The position numbers were made by a program, and so were the translations under genes. Shown one piece after another: positions 33,889-43,090 of a stretch of DNA of 64,000 nt. The first letter of the stretch is position 1, and every line of letters begins with the position of its first letter. The stretch spans positions 62,001 to 126,000 of the forward strand of contig NZ_VTUZ01000026.1 in the NCBI RefSeq assembly GCF_008369935.1, given 5' to 3'. The notes under the pieces are model-generated. The model saw only the letters and a list, made by a program, of their open reading frames with translations. It ran no database searches and was not told the DNA's origin. The DNA comes from Paraburkholderia panacisoli. Lineage in GTDB: Bacteria; Pseudomonadota; Gammaproteobacteria; Burkholderiales; Burkholderiaceae.

Positions 33889-35454
33889 ATGACAACGCAA
33901 ACCATCCGCTTTTATCACCAGGGGGCCATCCGCGAGGTCGCGGGCGTCCCGGCTACGCGCACCGTGCTTCAGCACCTGCGCGAGGATGTCCATTGCACCG
34001 GCACCAAGGAAGGCTGCGCGGAAGGCGACTGCGGCGCCTGCACGGTGGTCGTCGGCGAACTGGACGCGCGCGGCGCGCTCGCGCTGAAGGCGGTCAACGC
34101 ATGCATCCAGTTCCTGCCCACGCTGGACGGCAAGGCGCTCTTCACCGTCGAAGACCTGCGCGCCGCCGACGGCGCGCTGCACCCCGTGCAACAGGCGCTG
34201 GTCGACTGCCACGGTTCGCAATGCGGCTTCTGCACGCCCGGCTTCGTGATGTCGATGTGGGCGCTGTACGAAAACCAGCCGGCCGACGCCGGCCTGCCCA
34301 CCCGCGACGAAATCAACGCCGCGCTGTCCGGCAACCTGTGCCGCTGCACCGGCTACCGGCCGATCGTCGAGGCGTCGCAGAAGATGTTCGACTATTCGCA
34401 GTACCCGCGCGTGACGCTCGACCGCCAGGCCGTCGCGGACACGCTGCGCGGCCTGCAACGCGACGACACCTTCGAATACGGCGCGCCCGACACGCGCGGC
34501 GCGGCGTTCGGCTCATCCACCTTCCGCGCGCCGCTCACGCTCGACGCATTCGCCGCACTGCGCGCAGCCCACCCGCAGGCGCGGCTGCTGGCCGGAAGCA
34601 CCGACGTCGGCCTGTGGGTCACCAAGCAGTTTCGCGATCTCGGCGACATTCTGTACATCGGCAACGTCGCCGAACTGAAGACCATCGAGCGCGATGCGCA
34701 AACGCTAACGATCGGCGCGGCCGTCACGCTCGAAGACGCGTACGCGGCGCTCGCCGCCGACTATCCCGAGGTCGCCGAACTCTGGACCCGCTTCGCGTCG
34801 CTGCCGATCCGCAACGCCGGCACGCTCGGCGGCAATATCGCGAACGGCTCGCCGATCGGCGATTCGATGCCGGCGCTGCTCGCGCTCGACGCCGAAGTCG
34901 TGCTGCGCCACGGCGCGAAAACCCGCACGCTGCCGCTCGACGCGTTCTACGTCGGTTATCAGAAAACCGCGCTCGCGGCCGGCGAATTCGTCGCGGCGCT
35001 GCGCGTGCCGCGTCCGGCGGCCCATTTGCGCTTTCGCACGTACAAGGTGTCGAAGCGTTACGATCAGGACATCTCGGCGGTATGCGCGGCGTTCGCGCTG
35101 CATCTCGGTGACGACGGCACGATCCAGGACGCCCGCATCGCGTTCGGCGGCATGGCGGCCACGCCCAAGCGTGCCGCGCAGACCGAAGCCGTGCTGAACG
35201 GCGCACCATGGAACGAAGGCACCGCGCGGCAAGCCATGAACGCACTCGCCGCCGATTACCAGCCGCTCACCGACATGCGCGCGTCGAGCGCATATCGGCT
35301 GAAGGTGGCGCGCAACCTGCTGTGGCGCTTCCACCTCGAAACGCGCAATGACGCGCCGCTCGCCCTTCTCGACGTGAATGTGTTCGCATTCGCAGCCGGT
35401 ATGCCGGGACTGTCGGGCACATCGGACGCGACCGTTGCGAAGGAGTCGCCGTGA
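33889..35454 (+). CDS. xdhA: Xanthine dehydrogenase small subunit (Fe-S and FAD)
   Basis: A 521-residue subunit. The N-terminal ferredoxin-like domain has CTGTKEGCAEGDCGACTVVVG, and the second [2Fe-2S] domain has CGFCTPGFVMSMW and LCRCTGYRPI. The FAD domain starts at about 200 with LLAGSTDVGLWVTK and contains the NAGTLGGNIANGSPIGDSMP loop. It passes electrons from the Mo site to NAD+. It overlaps xdhB by TGATG, so the two are co-translated. ATG 33889 is set by the start of the Fe-S domain. Confidence 0.95.
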   Translation: MTTQTIRFYHQGAIREVAGVPATRTVLQHLREDVHCTGTKEGCAEGDCGACTVVVGELDARGALALKAVNACIQFLPTLDGKALFTVEDLRAADGALHPVQQALVDCHGSQCGFCTPGFVMSMWALYENQPADAGLPTRDEINAALSGNLCRCTGYRPIVEASQKMFDYSQYPRVTLDRQAVADTLRGLQRDDTFEYGAPDTRGAAFGSSTFRAPLTLDAFAALRAAHPQARLLAGSTDVGLWVTKQFRDLGDILYIGNVAELKTIERDAQTLTIGAAVTLEDAYAALAADYPEVAELWTRFASLPIRNAGTLGGNIANGSPIGDSMPALLALDAEVVLRHGAKTRTLPLDAFYVGYQKTALAAGEFVAALRVPRPAAHLRFRTYKVSKRYDQDISAVCAAFALHLGDDGTIQDARIAFGGMAATPKRAAQTEAVLNGAPWNEGTARQAMNALAADYQPLTDMRASSAYRLKVARNLLWRFHLETRNDAPLALLDVNVFAFAAGMPGLSGTSDATVAKESP

Positions 35455-37883
35455 TGAACCGCACTGATGCTTTCGTCGAACACGCCGGCGGGACGCTTGC
35501 CGCGAAGCCCGCCGCCGCGCATGACCACGAACACGACGCGGCGATCGGCGTGTCGCTGCCGCATGAATCGGCCGCGCTGCACGTGAGCGGCGAGGCCACC
35601 TACACGGACGACATCGTCGAACTGCAAGGCACGCTGCACGCGGCGCTCGGCCTGTCGCGCCATGCGCACGCGCGGATCGTATCGATGGATCTGGACGCGG
35701 TCAGACGTGCGCCCGGCGTGATCGCGGTGCTGAGCGCCGAGGACATTCCCGGCGAAAACAATTGCGGCCCGGTGCTGCACGACGACCCGATTCTCGCCGA
35801 CGGCGAAGTGCTGTATCTCGGCCAGCCGGTGTTCGCGGTGATTGCCGAGAACCACGAACTGGCACGCCGCGCTGCGGCGCTCGCGAAAAGCGACGACGTG
35901 ATCCGCTACGAACCGCTCGAAGCCATCCTCACTCCGGCCGAAGCGAAGGCCGCCAGGCAGTTCGTGCTGCCGCCGCTGCATCTCAGACGCGGCGATCCCG
36001 ACGCGAAAATCGCCGCCGCGCCGCACCGGATCACGGGAACGTTCGACGTGGGCGGCCAGGAGCAGTTCTACCTGGAAGGCCAGGTCGCGTACGCGGTTCC
36101 TAAGGAAATGGACGGCATGCTCGTCTACAGCTCGACGCAGCATCCAAGCGAAATGCAGCAGGTGGTCGCGCACATGCTCGACTGGCCCGCGCACAACGTG
36201 GTGTGCGAATGCCGGCGCATGGGCGGCGGCTTCGGCGGCAAGGAATCGCAGTCGGCGGTGTTCGCGTGCGTGGCGGCGCTGGCGGCGCAACGGCTGCGCC
36301 GTCCGGTCAAGCTGCGCGCCGACCGCGACGACGATTTCATGATCACCGGCAAGCGCCACGACGCGGTCTACGAGTATGAAGCCGGCTTCGACGGCGACGG
36401 CCGCATTCTCGGCGCGCGCGTCGAAATCGCTTTACGCGCGGGCTATTCGGCCGATCTTTCAGGCGCCGTCGCGACGCGCGCGGTATGCCACTTCGACAAC
36501 GCGTACTACCTGTCCGATGTCGATATCGTCGCGCTGTGCTGCAAGACCAACACGCAATCGAACACCGCGTTCCGCGGCTTCGGTGGTCCGCAAGGCGCGC
36601 TCGTGATGGAAGTGATGCTCGACAGCATCGCGCGTCAGTTGAACTGCGATCCGCTCGACGTGCGCCTCGCCAACTACTACGGCATCGGCGAGCGCGATAC
36701 CACGCCATACGGTCAGCGCGTCGAGGACAACATCATCGCGCCGCTCACCGACGCGCTGCTCGACAGCAGCGACTATCGCGCGCGCCGCGCGGCGCTCGCG
36801 GCCTTCAACGCGGACAGCCCGGTGCTCAAGCGTGGAATCGCGTTTTCGCCGGTCAAGTTCGGCATCTCGTTCAACGTGCCGTTTCTGAACCAGGCCGGCG
36901 CGCTGGTGCATGTGTACAAGGACGGCTCGGTGCTCGTCAACCATGGCGGCACCGAGATGGGCCAGGGGCTCAACACGAAGGTCGCGCAGGTCGTCGCCAA
37001 TCAGTTCGGCTTGCCGCTGTCGCGCGTGCGCGTCACCGCAACCGATACGTCCAAGGTCGCGAATACATCGGCGACCGCGGCCTCGACCGGCAGCGATCTG
37101 AACGGCAAGGCCGCCGAGGCCGCCGCGCAGACGATCCGCGCGCGGCTTGCGGAACTCGCGGCCAAACAGCTCGGCGGCAACGCGCAAGACGTGCAATTCG
37201 CCCACGGCGCGGTGTCGGTGAACGGCGGCGCGATGCCGTTCGAGCAACTGGTCGGCGCGGCGTATCTCGCGCGCGTGCAGTTGTGGTCGGACGGTTTCTA
37301 CACGACGCCGAAAGTGCATTGGGATGCGAAAACGCTGACGGGTCATCCGTTCTACTACTTCGCGTATGGCGCGGCGGTGTCGGAAGTGGTGATCGACACG
37401 CTGACCGGCGAATGGAAGCTGATGCGCGCGGACGTGCTGCACGACGCCGGCCAGTCGATCAATCCGGCGATCGACATTGGCCAGGTGGAAGGCGGCTTCA
37501 TTCAGGGCATGGGCTGGCTCACCACCGAGGAGCTCTGGTGGAACCGCGATGGCCGTCTGATGACGCACGCGCCGTCCACGTACAAGATTCCCGCGGTGAG
37601 CGATACGCCCGCCGCGTTCAACGTGCAGCTCTACCGGAACCAGAACGCGGAGCCGACCGTGTTCCACTCGAAGGCCGTCGGCGAGCCGCCGTTGTTACTG
37701 CCGTTCTCGGTGTTCCTCGCGATTCGCGACGCGATCGCGGCAGCGGTGCCGGGCGCGCAACATGCGCCGCCGTTGCGGGCGCCGGCCACGCCCGAAGCGA
37801 TACTCGATGCGCTGGACGCGTTGCAGGCCGGGTGCGCAACAGACCCCGCCGCGGAGCCGGCCATCACCGACACGACGGCCTGA
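35454..37883 (+). CDS. xdhB: Xanthine dehydrogenase molybdopterin-binding large subunit
   Basis: An 809-residue catalytic subunit that oxidises hypoxanthine and xanthine to urate. Motifs in order: ESAALHVSGEATYTDDI; QEQFYLEGQVAYAVP; GGGFGGKESQ; the Arg region NTAFRGFGGPQGALVMEV; EMGQGLNTKVAQV; and the catalytic Glu in SKAVGEPPLLL near the C-terminus. The 26-residue N-terminal extension before the first domain is unremarkable. Confidence 0.95.
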   Translation: MNRTDAFVEHAGGTLAAKPAAAHDHEHDAAIGVSLPHESAALHVSGEATYTDDIVELQGTLHAALGLSRHAHARIVSMDLDAVRRAPGVIAVLSAEDIPGENNCGPVLHDDPILADGEVLYLGQPVFAVIAENHELARRAAALAKSDDVIRYEPLEAILTPAEAKAARQFVLPPLHLRRGDPDAKIAAAPHRITGTFDVGGQEQFYLEGQVAYAVPKEMDGMLVYSSTQHPSEMQQVVAHMLDWPAHNVVCECRRMGGGFGGKESQSAVFACVAALAAQRLRRPVKLRADRDDDFMITGKRHDAVYEYEAGFDGDGRILGARVEIALRAGYSADLSGAVATRAVCHFDNAYYLSDVDIVALCCKTNTQSNTAFRGFGGPQGALVMEVMLDSIARQLNCDPLDVRLANYYGIGERDTTPYGQRVEDNIIAPLTDALLDSSDYRARRAALAAFNADSPVLKRGIAFSPVKFGISFNVPFLNQAGALVHVYKDGSVLVNHGGTEMGQGLNTKVAQVVANQFGLPLSRVRVTATDTSKVANTSATAASTGSDLNGKAAEAAAQTIRARLAELAAKQLGGNAQDVQFAHGAVSVNGGAMPFEQLVGAAYLARVQLWSDGFYTTPKVHWDAKTLTGHPFYYFAYGAAVSEVVIDTLTGEWKLMRADVLHDAGQSINPAIDIGQVEGGFIQGMGWLTTEELWWNRDGRLMTHAPSTYKIPAVSDTPAAFNVQLYRNQNAEPTVFHSKAVGEPPLLLPFSVFLAIRDAIAAAVPGAQHAPPLRAPATPEAILDALDALQAGCATDPAAEPAITDTTA

Positions 37884-38037
37884 AACCGGGCGCCATAAAC
37901 TGATGCGAATGATCGAAACGAAATGACTCCACGGCCTGACGCGACACGAACGCGCCGGGCCGCACGCAGACTCAAAAGCGCACAAACGCAACCGGCCGCA
38001 CGGACACCCCGCGCGGCCCCCTCTGGAGAACCGCCGG

Positions 38038-39057
38038 ATGCAAGCCTGGCTACCTGACCTGCAACAACTGCTCGCGCACGGCGACGCCGCCGTGCTGGTG
38101 ACGGTCGCGCGCGTCGAAGGTTCGGCGCCCCGCGAAGCCGGCACCAAGATGATCGTCACGCGCGACTCGGCCAGGCATACGATCGGCGGCGGCCACCTCG
38201 AATGGAAAGCAATCGAGACCGCGCGCCAGGTGCTGCGCGACGGCATGCGCTCGCCGCACATGCGGAGGCTTGAGCGCTTCGCGCTCGGCCCGAGCCTCGG
38301 CCAATGCTGCGGCGGCGCGGTGATTCTCGCGTTCGAGCGGCTCGACATCGGCGACCTCGGCTGGATCACGTCGCTGGCAAAGCGCGTGGCCGCCGGCCTT
38401 TCGACGGTGCGTAGCGTATCATTCGGCCCCGCACCGGATGCGGTGATGCTGTCCGACCCCGAGCCGGGTGTCGATGCCGCCGACTGCTTGCTATGGGACG
38501 GCGCCGGTTTCGACGACAGCAGCGCGCTGCTCACCGAAACCATCGCGCCGGGCGACTTCGCCGTCGTGCTGTTCGGCGCCGGCCACGTGGGCGCCGCGCT
38601 GGTGCGCGTGCTGGCCACGCTGCCCTGCACGGTCCGCTGGGTCGACGAGCGCGATGCGCAGTTCCCGCCCGTCGAATCGCTGCACGCGCCGAACGTCAAG
38701 CTCGATCCGAACGACGCGCCCGACGAAGCCATCGATGAGGCTGCGCCGCACACGTACTTCATCGTGATGACGCACAACCATGCGCGTGATCTCGAGTTGG
38801 CCGAGCGCATTCTGCGGCGCGGCGACTTCGCGTTCTTCGGCATGATCGGCTCGCACAGCAAGCGCAAGCAGTTCGAACACCGGCTGGCGGCGCGCGGCAT
38901 CGACCCGTCGCGGATCGCGCGGATGAAGTGCCCGCTCGGCGTCGACGGCATCGTCGACAAGTCGCCGGAAGTGATCGCGATCTCGGCGGCCGCGCAGGTG
39001 CTGCAAGCCGTCGAGGCGAACGCGGGCGCGCATCATCACACGACCCAGGCGGTGTGA
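38038..39057 (+). CDS. xdhC: Xanthine dehydrogenase accessory protein (Moco insertion/sulfuration)
   Basis: A 339-residue chaperone that binds molybdenum cofactor and helps its sulfuration and insertion into XdhB. The N-terminal XdhC/CoxI domain has VARVEGSAPREAGTKMIV, TIGGGHLEWKAIE and LGPSLGQCCGGAV (conserved Cys pair). The C-terminal Rossmann domain has VVLFGAGHVGAALVRVLATLP and FFGMIGSHSKRKQFEHRL. Transcribed after xdhB with a 154-base gap. Confidence 0.93.
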   Translation: MQAWLPDLQQLLAHGDAAVLVTVARVEGSAPREAGTKMIVTRDSARHTIGGGHLEWKAIETARQVLRDGMRSPHMRRLERFALGPSLGQCCGGAVILAFERLDIGDLGWITSLAKRVAAGLSTVRSVSFGPAPDAVMLSDPEPGVDAADCLLWDGAGFDDSSALLTETIAPGDFAVVLFGAGHVGAALVRVLATLPCTVRWVDERDAQFPPVESLHAPNVKLDPNDAPDEAIDEAAPHTYFIVMTHNHARDLELAERILRRGDFAFFGMIGSHSKRKQFEHRLAARGIDPSRIARMKCPLGVDGIVDKSPEVIAISAAAQVLQAVEANAGAHHHTTQAV

Positions 39058-39147
39058 AGCGCGGCGTCGCGGCTATCGCCACATCGCCGCGCATCCGCTG
39101 TCGATCAGATCCGGCGCGAACCGACTCCAACAAACTCATAACCGACC

Positions 39148-40200
39148 ATGACTACAACGACCGCTACCACCCCAACGCTCACCGATAAAACCGCGCGGGC
39201 TCCGAAGGCCGAGCTGCATATCCATATCGAAGGCTCGCTCGAACCCGAGCTGATCTTCGCGCTCGCCGAGCGCAACGGCGTGAAGCTCGCGTATGACTCG
39301 ATCGACGCGTTGCGCGCGGCGTATGCGTTCACCGATCTGCAATCGTTCCTCGACATCTACTACGCGGGCGCGAGCGTGCTGCTGCACGAGCAGGACTTCT
39401 ACGACATGACGATGGCGTACGTCGAACGCTGTCTTGCCGACAACGTGGTTCACAGCGAAATCTTCTTCGACCCGCAGACGCATACAGAACGCGGCGTGCC
39501 GATCGCGACCGTGGTGGCCGGCATCGAACGCGCGCTCGCCGAGGCGGAAGAGCGCGGCATGTCGAGCAAGCTGATTCTGTGCTTCCTGCGCCATCTGTCG
39601 GAAGAGGACGCGCTCGCCACCTTCGAAGAAGCGCGGCCGCTGTTCGAGCAGTACAAGCATCGGCTGATCGGGGTCGGGCTGGATTCGTCGGAGCGCGGCC
39701 ATCCGCCTTCGAAGTTCGAGCGCGTGTTCGCGAAGGCGCGCGCGCTCGGTCTGAAGCTCGTCGCGCATGCGGGCGAGGAAGGTCCGCCCGCGTACATCTA
39801 CGAAGCGCTCGATCTGCTGAAGGTGGACCGCGTCGATCACGGCGTGCGCAGCATCGAGGACCCGGCGCTCGTCACGCGGCTGGCCGACTCGCGCGTCGCG
39901 TTGACTGTGTGTCCGCTGTCGAACCTGAAGCTGTGCGTGTTCGACGACCTCACCAAACACACGCTGAAGGACCTGCTCGATCGCGGCGTCGCGGTGACGG
40001 TGAATTCCGACGACCCGGCCTACTTCGGCGGCTACGTCAACGCCAACTACTTCGCCACCATCGACGCGCTGAAGCTCGACGATGCCGAGGTCTACACCAT
40101 CATCCGCAACGGCTTCGAAGCGTCGTTCGTGACCCCCGAGGAACGCAGCGCGCTGATCGCGAAACTCGACGCGCACTGGCATCAAAGCGGCCCGCACTGA
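39148..40200 (+). CDS. Adenine/adenosine deaminase family protein (adenine deaminase type likely)
   Basis: A 350-residue zinc enzyme of the adenosine deaminase family. Zinc and catalytic motifs are AELHIHIEGSLEPELIF, KLVAHAGEEG (catalytic Glu), VDRVDHGVRS and NSDDPAYFGGYV. The EGSLEPE start and the overall length match the adenine deaminase subgroup (fungal Aah1, Pseudomonas-type) better than classic Add. It would turn adenine into hypoxanthine for the xanthine dehydrogenase encoded upstream. Confidence 0.88.
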   Translation: MTTTTATTPTLTDKTARAPKAELHIHIEGSLEPELIFALAERNGVKLAYDSIDALRAAYAFTDLQSFLDIYYAGASVLLHEQDFYDMTMAYVERCLADNVVHSEIFFDPQTHTERGVPIATVVAGIERALAEAEERGMSSKLILCFLRHLSEEDALATFEEARPLFEQYKHRLIGVGLDSSERGHPPSKFERVFAKARALGLKLVAHAGEEGPPAYIYEALDLLKVDRVDHGVRSIEDPALVTRLADSRVALTVCPLSNLKLCVFDDLTKHTLKDLLDRGVAVTVNSDDPAYFGGYVNANYFATIDALKLDDAEVYTIIRNGFEASFVTPEERSALIAKLDAHWHQSGPH

Positions 40201-40304
40201 CGGGCCGATATAAGGCAGCCGGCGGCGGCGCGGGTTCTCTGGGGAGCCCGCGATAAACCACTGTCCGCGCTGCTCGGCTTTTCACATTCGGAGACGGTTT
40301 TTCC

Positions 40305-41678
40305 ATGACTCAATCGACTAACCCGGCCAGCCCGGCCAAAGCAGCGCAGTCGGCATTTCGCGCGCAACTGCTGACCTTCAACGGCGACCCCGCGCAATCG
40401 CCCGATGCGGCGGTCTTCCACGAGGACGGTCTGCTGATCGTCGAAGACGGTCATGTGGCGGCGGCGGGCGCGTATGCGGCGCTCGCGTCGCGGCTCGCGC
40501 CGGGCACCCAGGTAGAGGACCTGCGCGACAAGCTGATCGTGCCGGGTTTCATCGACACGCACATTCATTTCCCGCAAACGGACATGATCGCGTCGCCGGC
40601 GCCGGGTTTGCTGCCATGGCTCGACACCTACACGTTCCCGACCGAGCGCCGCTTCGCCGACCCCGCGTATGCGCGTGACACCGCGAGCTTCTTCGTCGAC
40701 GAACTGCTCGCGTGCGGCACGACCACCGCGCTCGTGTACTGCACGGTCCACAAGGAATCCGCCGACGCGCTCTTCACCGAGAGCGACGCGCGCAATCTGC
40801 GGATGGTGGCGGGCAAGGTGCTGATGGATCGCAACTGCCCCGAGTTCCTGCGCGACACTGCGCAATCGGGCTACGACGACAGCGCCGAGCTGATCGGCCG
40901 CTGGCACAATCGCAGGCGCCAGATGTACGCGCTCACGCCGCGTTTCGCACCGACTTCGACCGAAGCGCAGCTCGAAGCGTGCGGCGTGCTGGCGCGCAAG
41001 CATCCGGATGTGTTCATCCAGAGTCACGTCGCGGAAAACACCGACGAAGTGAAATGGGTCGCCGATCTGTTCCCCGGCCACCGCAGCTATCTGGACATCT
41101 ACGATCACTACGGCCTGCTGCGCCGCCGCGCGGTGTACGGTCATTGCATCTACCTCGACGAGGAGGACCGCAAGCGCATGGCCCAAACCGGCACGGTCGC
41201 CTCACATTGCCCGACCTCGAACCTGTTTCTCGGCAGCGGCCTGTTCGACTTCGACAAGGCCGACGCGGCGGGCATGCCGATCGCGCTGGCAACCGACGTC
41301 GGCGGCGGCACCTCGTTCTCGATGCTGCAAACGATGAACGAGGCGCACAAGGTCGCGCGTCTGGGCGGCCATCATCTGAGCGCCACGCGGATGTTCTATC
41401 TGGCGACCGCGGGCGCGGCCGAAGCGCTCGACCTCGCGGACAAGGTCGGCACGTTGAAGCCGAACTCGGAAGCGGACTTCGTCGTGCTCGATCCGCAGGC
41501 GACGCCGCTGCTCGCGCGCCGCACCGCACGCAAGGAATCGCTGGAGGAGTTGCTGTTTGCGTTCGCGCTGCTCGGCGATGATCGCGCGGTTTATGAAACG
41601 TATGCGGCCGGCAAGCGGGTGCATCGTCGTGACGACGCGCGGCAGCATGCGCAGGGGGCGGCGAGAATCGCGGCTTGA
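40305..41678 (+). CDS. guaD: Guanine deaminase
   Basis: A 457-residue amidohydrolase that turns guanine into xanthine. Zinc ligands and catalytic motifs are PGFIDTHIHFPQ (HxH), QSHVAENTDEVKW (His and Glu), VYGHCIYLDEEDRKR (His), and ALATDVGGGTSFSMLQTM (Asp). PGLLPWLDTYTFPTE is typical of guanine deaminase. It is the last gene of the purine block and is followed by a strong terminator. Confidence 0.94.
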   Translation: MTQSTNPASPAKAAQSAFRAQLLTFNGDPAQSPDAAVFHEDGLLIVEDGHVAAAGAYAALASRLAPGTQVEDLRDKLIVPGFIDTHIHFPQTDMIASPAPGLLPWLDTYTFPTERRFADPAYARDTASFFVDELLACGTTTALVYCTVHKESADALFTESDARNLRMVAGKVLMDRNCPEFLRDTAQSGYDDSAELIGRWHNRRRQMYALTPRFAPTSTEAQLEACGVLARKHPDVFIQSHVAENTDEVKWVADLFPGHRSYLDIYDHYGLLRRRAVYGHCIYLDEEDRKRMAQTGTVASHCPTSNLFLGSGLFDFDKADAAGMPIALATDVGGGTSFSMLQTMNEAHKVARLGGHHLSATRMFYLATAGAAEALDLADKVGTLKPNSEADFVVLDPQATPLLARRTARKESLEELLFAFALLGDDRAVYETYAAGKRVHRRDDARQHAQGAARIAA

Positions 41679-41711
41679 TGGTGCGTGGATCGATTCACGC
41701 GGCTGGATAAG

Positions 41712-41745
41712 AAACGGCGCTTCGTTCCCGAAGCGCCGTTTTTAT
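41712..41745. terminator. Bidirectional rho-independent terminator
   Basis: A perfect 13-bp stem, AAACGGCGCTTCG and CGAAGCGCCGTTT, with a TTCC loop and a following T run. It separates guaD from the convergent end of the polyene cluster. Confidence 0.93.
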
Positions 41746-41779
41746 TTGCTCTGGATTCCAGATCAATTTGTGGCGCCAC

Positions 41780-43024
41780 TCATCGCTGCACACACACCGC
41801 ATGCAACGCCGTGAGCCGTCGCACCGGATCGGCGACATACGGATTCGATTCATCCCACGCGTATCCCGCTAGCACCGCGGTGATCATGCGCCGGATCGAC
41901 GGCGCCTGATCCGGATGATAGATGATGTCCTGCAACTCGCCGGTGTACCAGCGCTCGACGAACGCGCGGAACGTGTCGATGCCCTTGCGCAACGGCACGT
42001 CGTAGTCCGCGGACCAGTCGACCGCCGCGCCGTCCAGTTGCCGGTTCAGCGTGTGCGCCGCGAGATGCGCGGAACGCAGCGCGATCGTCACGCCGGACGA
42101 GAACACCGGATCGAGAAATTCGCCCGCATTGCCGAGCAGCGCGTAGCCGGGCCCATGCAGACGCTCGACGTTCGCCGCGTACCCGCCGATATGACGCACC
42201 GGCATCAAGAACGGCGCGCCGCCGATCAGCCGGTTCAGCGTCGACTCCTGCTGGATCAGCGCGCGCAGCGTCGCGTCGCGCTCCGCTTCGGGCACGTCGA
42301 GAAAGCTGGCCTCGGCGACACAGCCCACCGACGAGCGCCCGCCCGCCAGCGGAATCATCCAGAACCACACGTCGCGGCGCTCGGGATGCGTCGCGATGCA
42401 GATCTTGTTGCGATCGCTCGCGTCGACCGGAATGCCGTCGCGCACGTGCGTGAAGAGCGCGGCGCGCGTGGGCATGCGCGTCGGCGATTCGAGATTCAGC
42501 AGACGTGGCAGCACGCGCCCGAAACCGCTCGCGTCCAGCAGGAAGCGCGCTTCGATCTGGTATGCGTTGTCGGCTTCGTCGACCACGTCGACGAGCGGCA
42601 TGAGACCCGTATGGACCGCGCGCACCGTGTGGCCGAAGCGCACGTCGGCGCCCTGCCCGGCGGCGCAGCGAATCAGGATGTCGTCGAACACCGCGCGCTC
42701 GACCTGATAGGTGGTGCCCCACCCGGGCGAATGCTTGTCGCGGAAGTCGAACGACGACGACTGGTCGCGATACACGAAGTGCGCGCCGTTCTTGTACTGG
42801 AAGCCCGCTTCGACCACGGCTTGCAGCATGCCGGCCTCTTCGAGGTAGGCCATGCTTTGCGGCAGCAGGCTCTCGCCGATCGAGAAGCGCGGAAAATGCT
42901 GACGCTCCAGCACGAGGACCGAACGGCCCGCTTTGCGTAACAGCGCGGCTGCGACCGCGCCGGACGGACCGGCGCCGATGATCGCGACGTCGACGGTGGT
43001 CCGCTTTGACGAATGTTGATTCAC
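41780..43024 (-). CDS. FAD-dependent oxidoreductase with flavin-halogenase-like residues (APE cluster)
   Basis: A 414-residue flavoprotein at the distal end of the polyene cluster. The FAD motif is GAGPSG (17-22) followed by an ERQHFPRFSIGESLLP segment typical of the halogenase/geranylgeranyl-reductase group. Two residues of flavin-dependent halogenases are present: a Lys at 78 (QYKNGAHF), where PrnA-type enzymes have the catalytic Lys79, and a WxWxIP motif at 220-225 (WFWMIP). It may halogenate or otherwise oxidise the aryl head group, or be a related non-halogenating oxidase. It is separated by 66 bases from the ketosynthase gene upstream, with a TGCAAATGCGTG direct repeat in the gap. Confidence 0.8.
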   Translation of the reverse strand: MNQHSSKRTTVDVAIIGAGPSGAVAAALLRKAGRSVLVLERQHFPRFSIGESLLPQSMAYLEEAGMLQAVVEAGFQYKNGAHFVYRDQSSSFDFRDKHSPGWGTTYQVERAVFDDILIRCAAGQGADVRFGHTVRAVHTGLMPLVDVVDEADNAYQIEARFLLDASGFGRVLPRLLNLESPTRMPTRAALFTHVRDGIPVDASDRNKICIATHPERRDVWFWMIPLAGGRSSVGCVAEASFLDVPEAERDATLRALIQQESTLNRLIGGAPFLMPVRHIGGYAANVERLHGPGYALLGNAGEFLDPVFSSGVTIALRSAHLAAHTLNRQLDGAAVDWSADYDVPLRKGIDTFRAFVERWYTGELQDIIYHPDQAPSIRRMITAVLAGYAWDESNPYVADPVRRLTALHAVCVQR

Positions 43025-43090
43025 GTGTACCTCAGTGCGTGCAAATGCGTGCTTGCAAATGCGTGGGTTTGCCTGCGCGGCGCGGCCATC

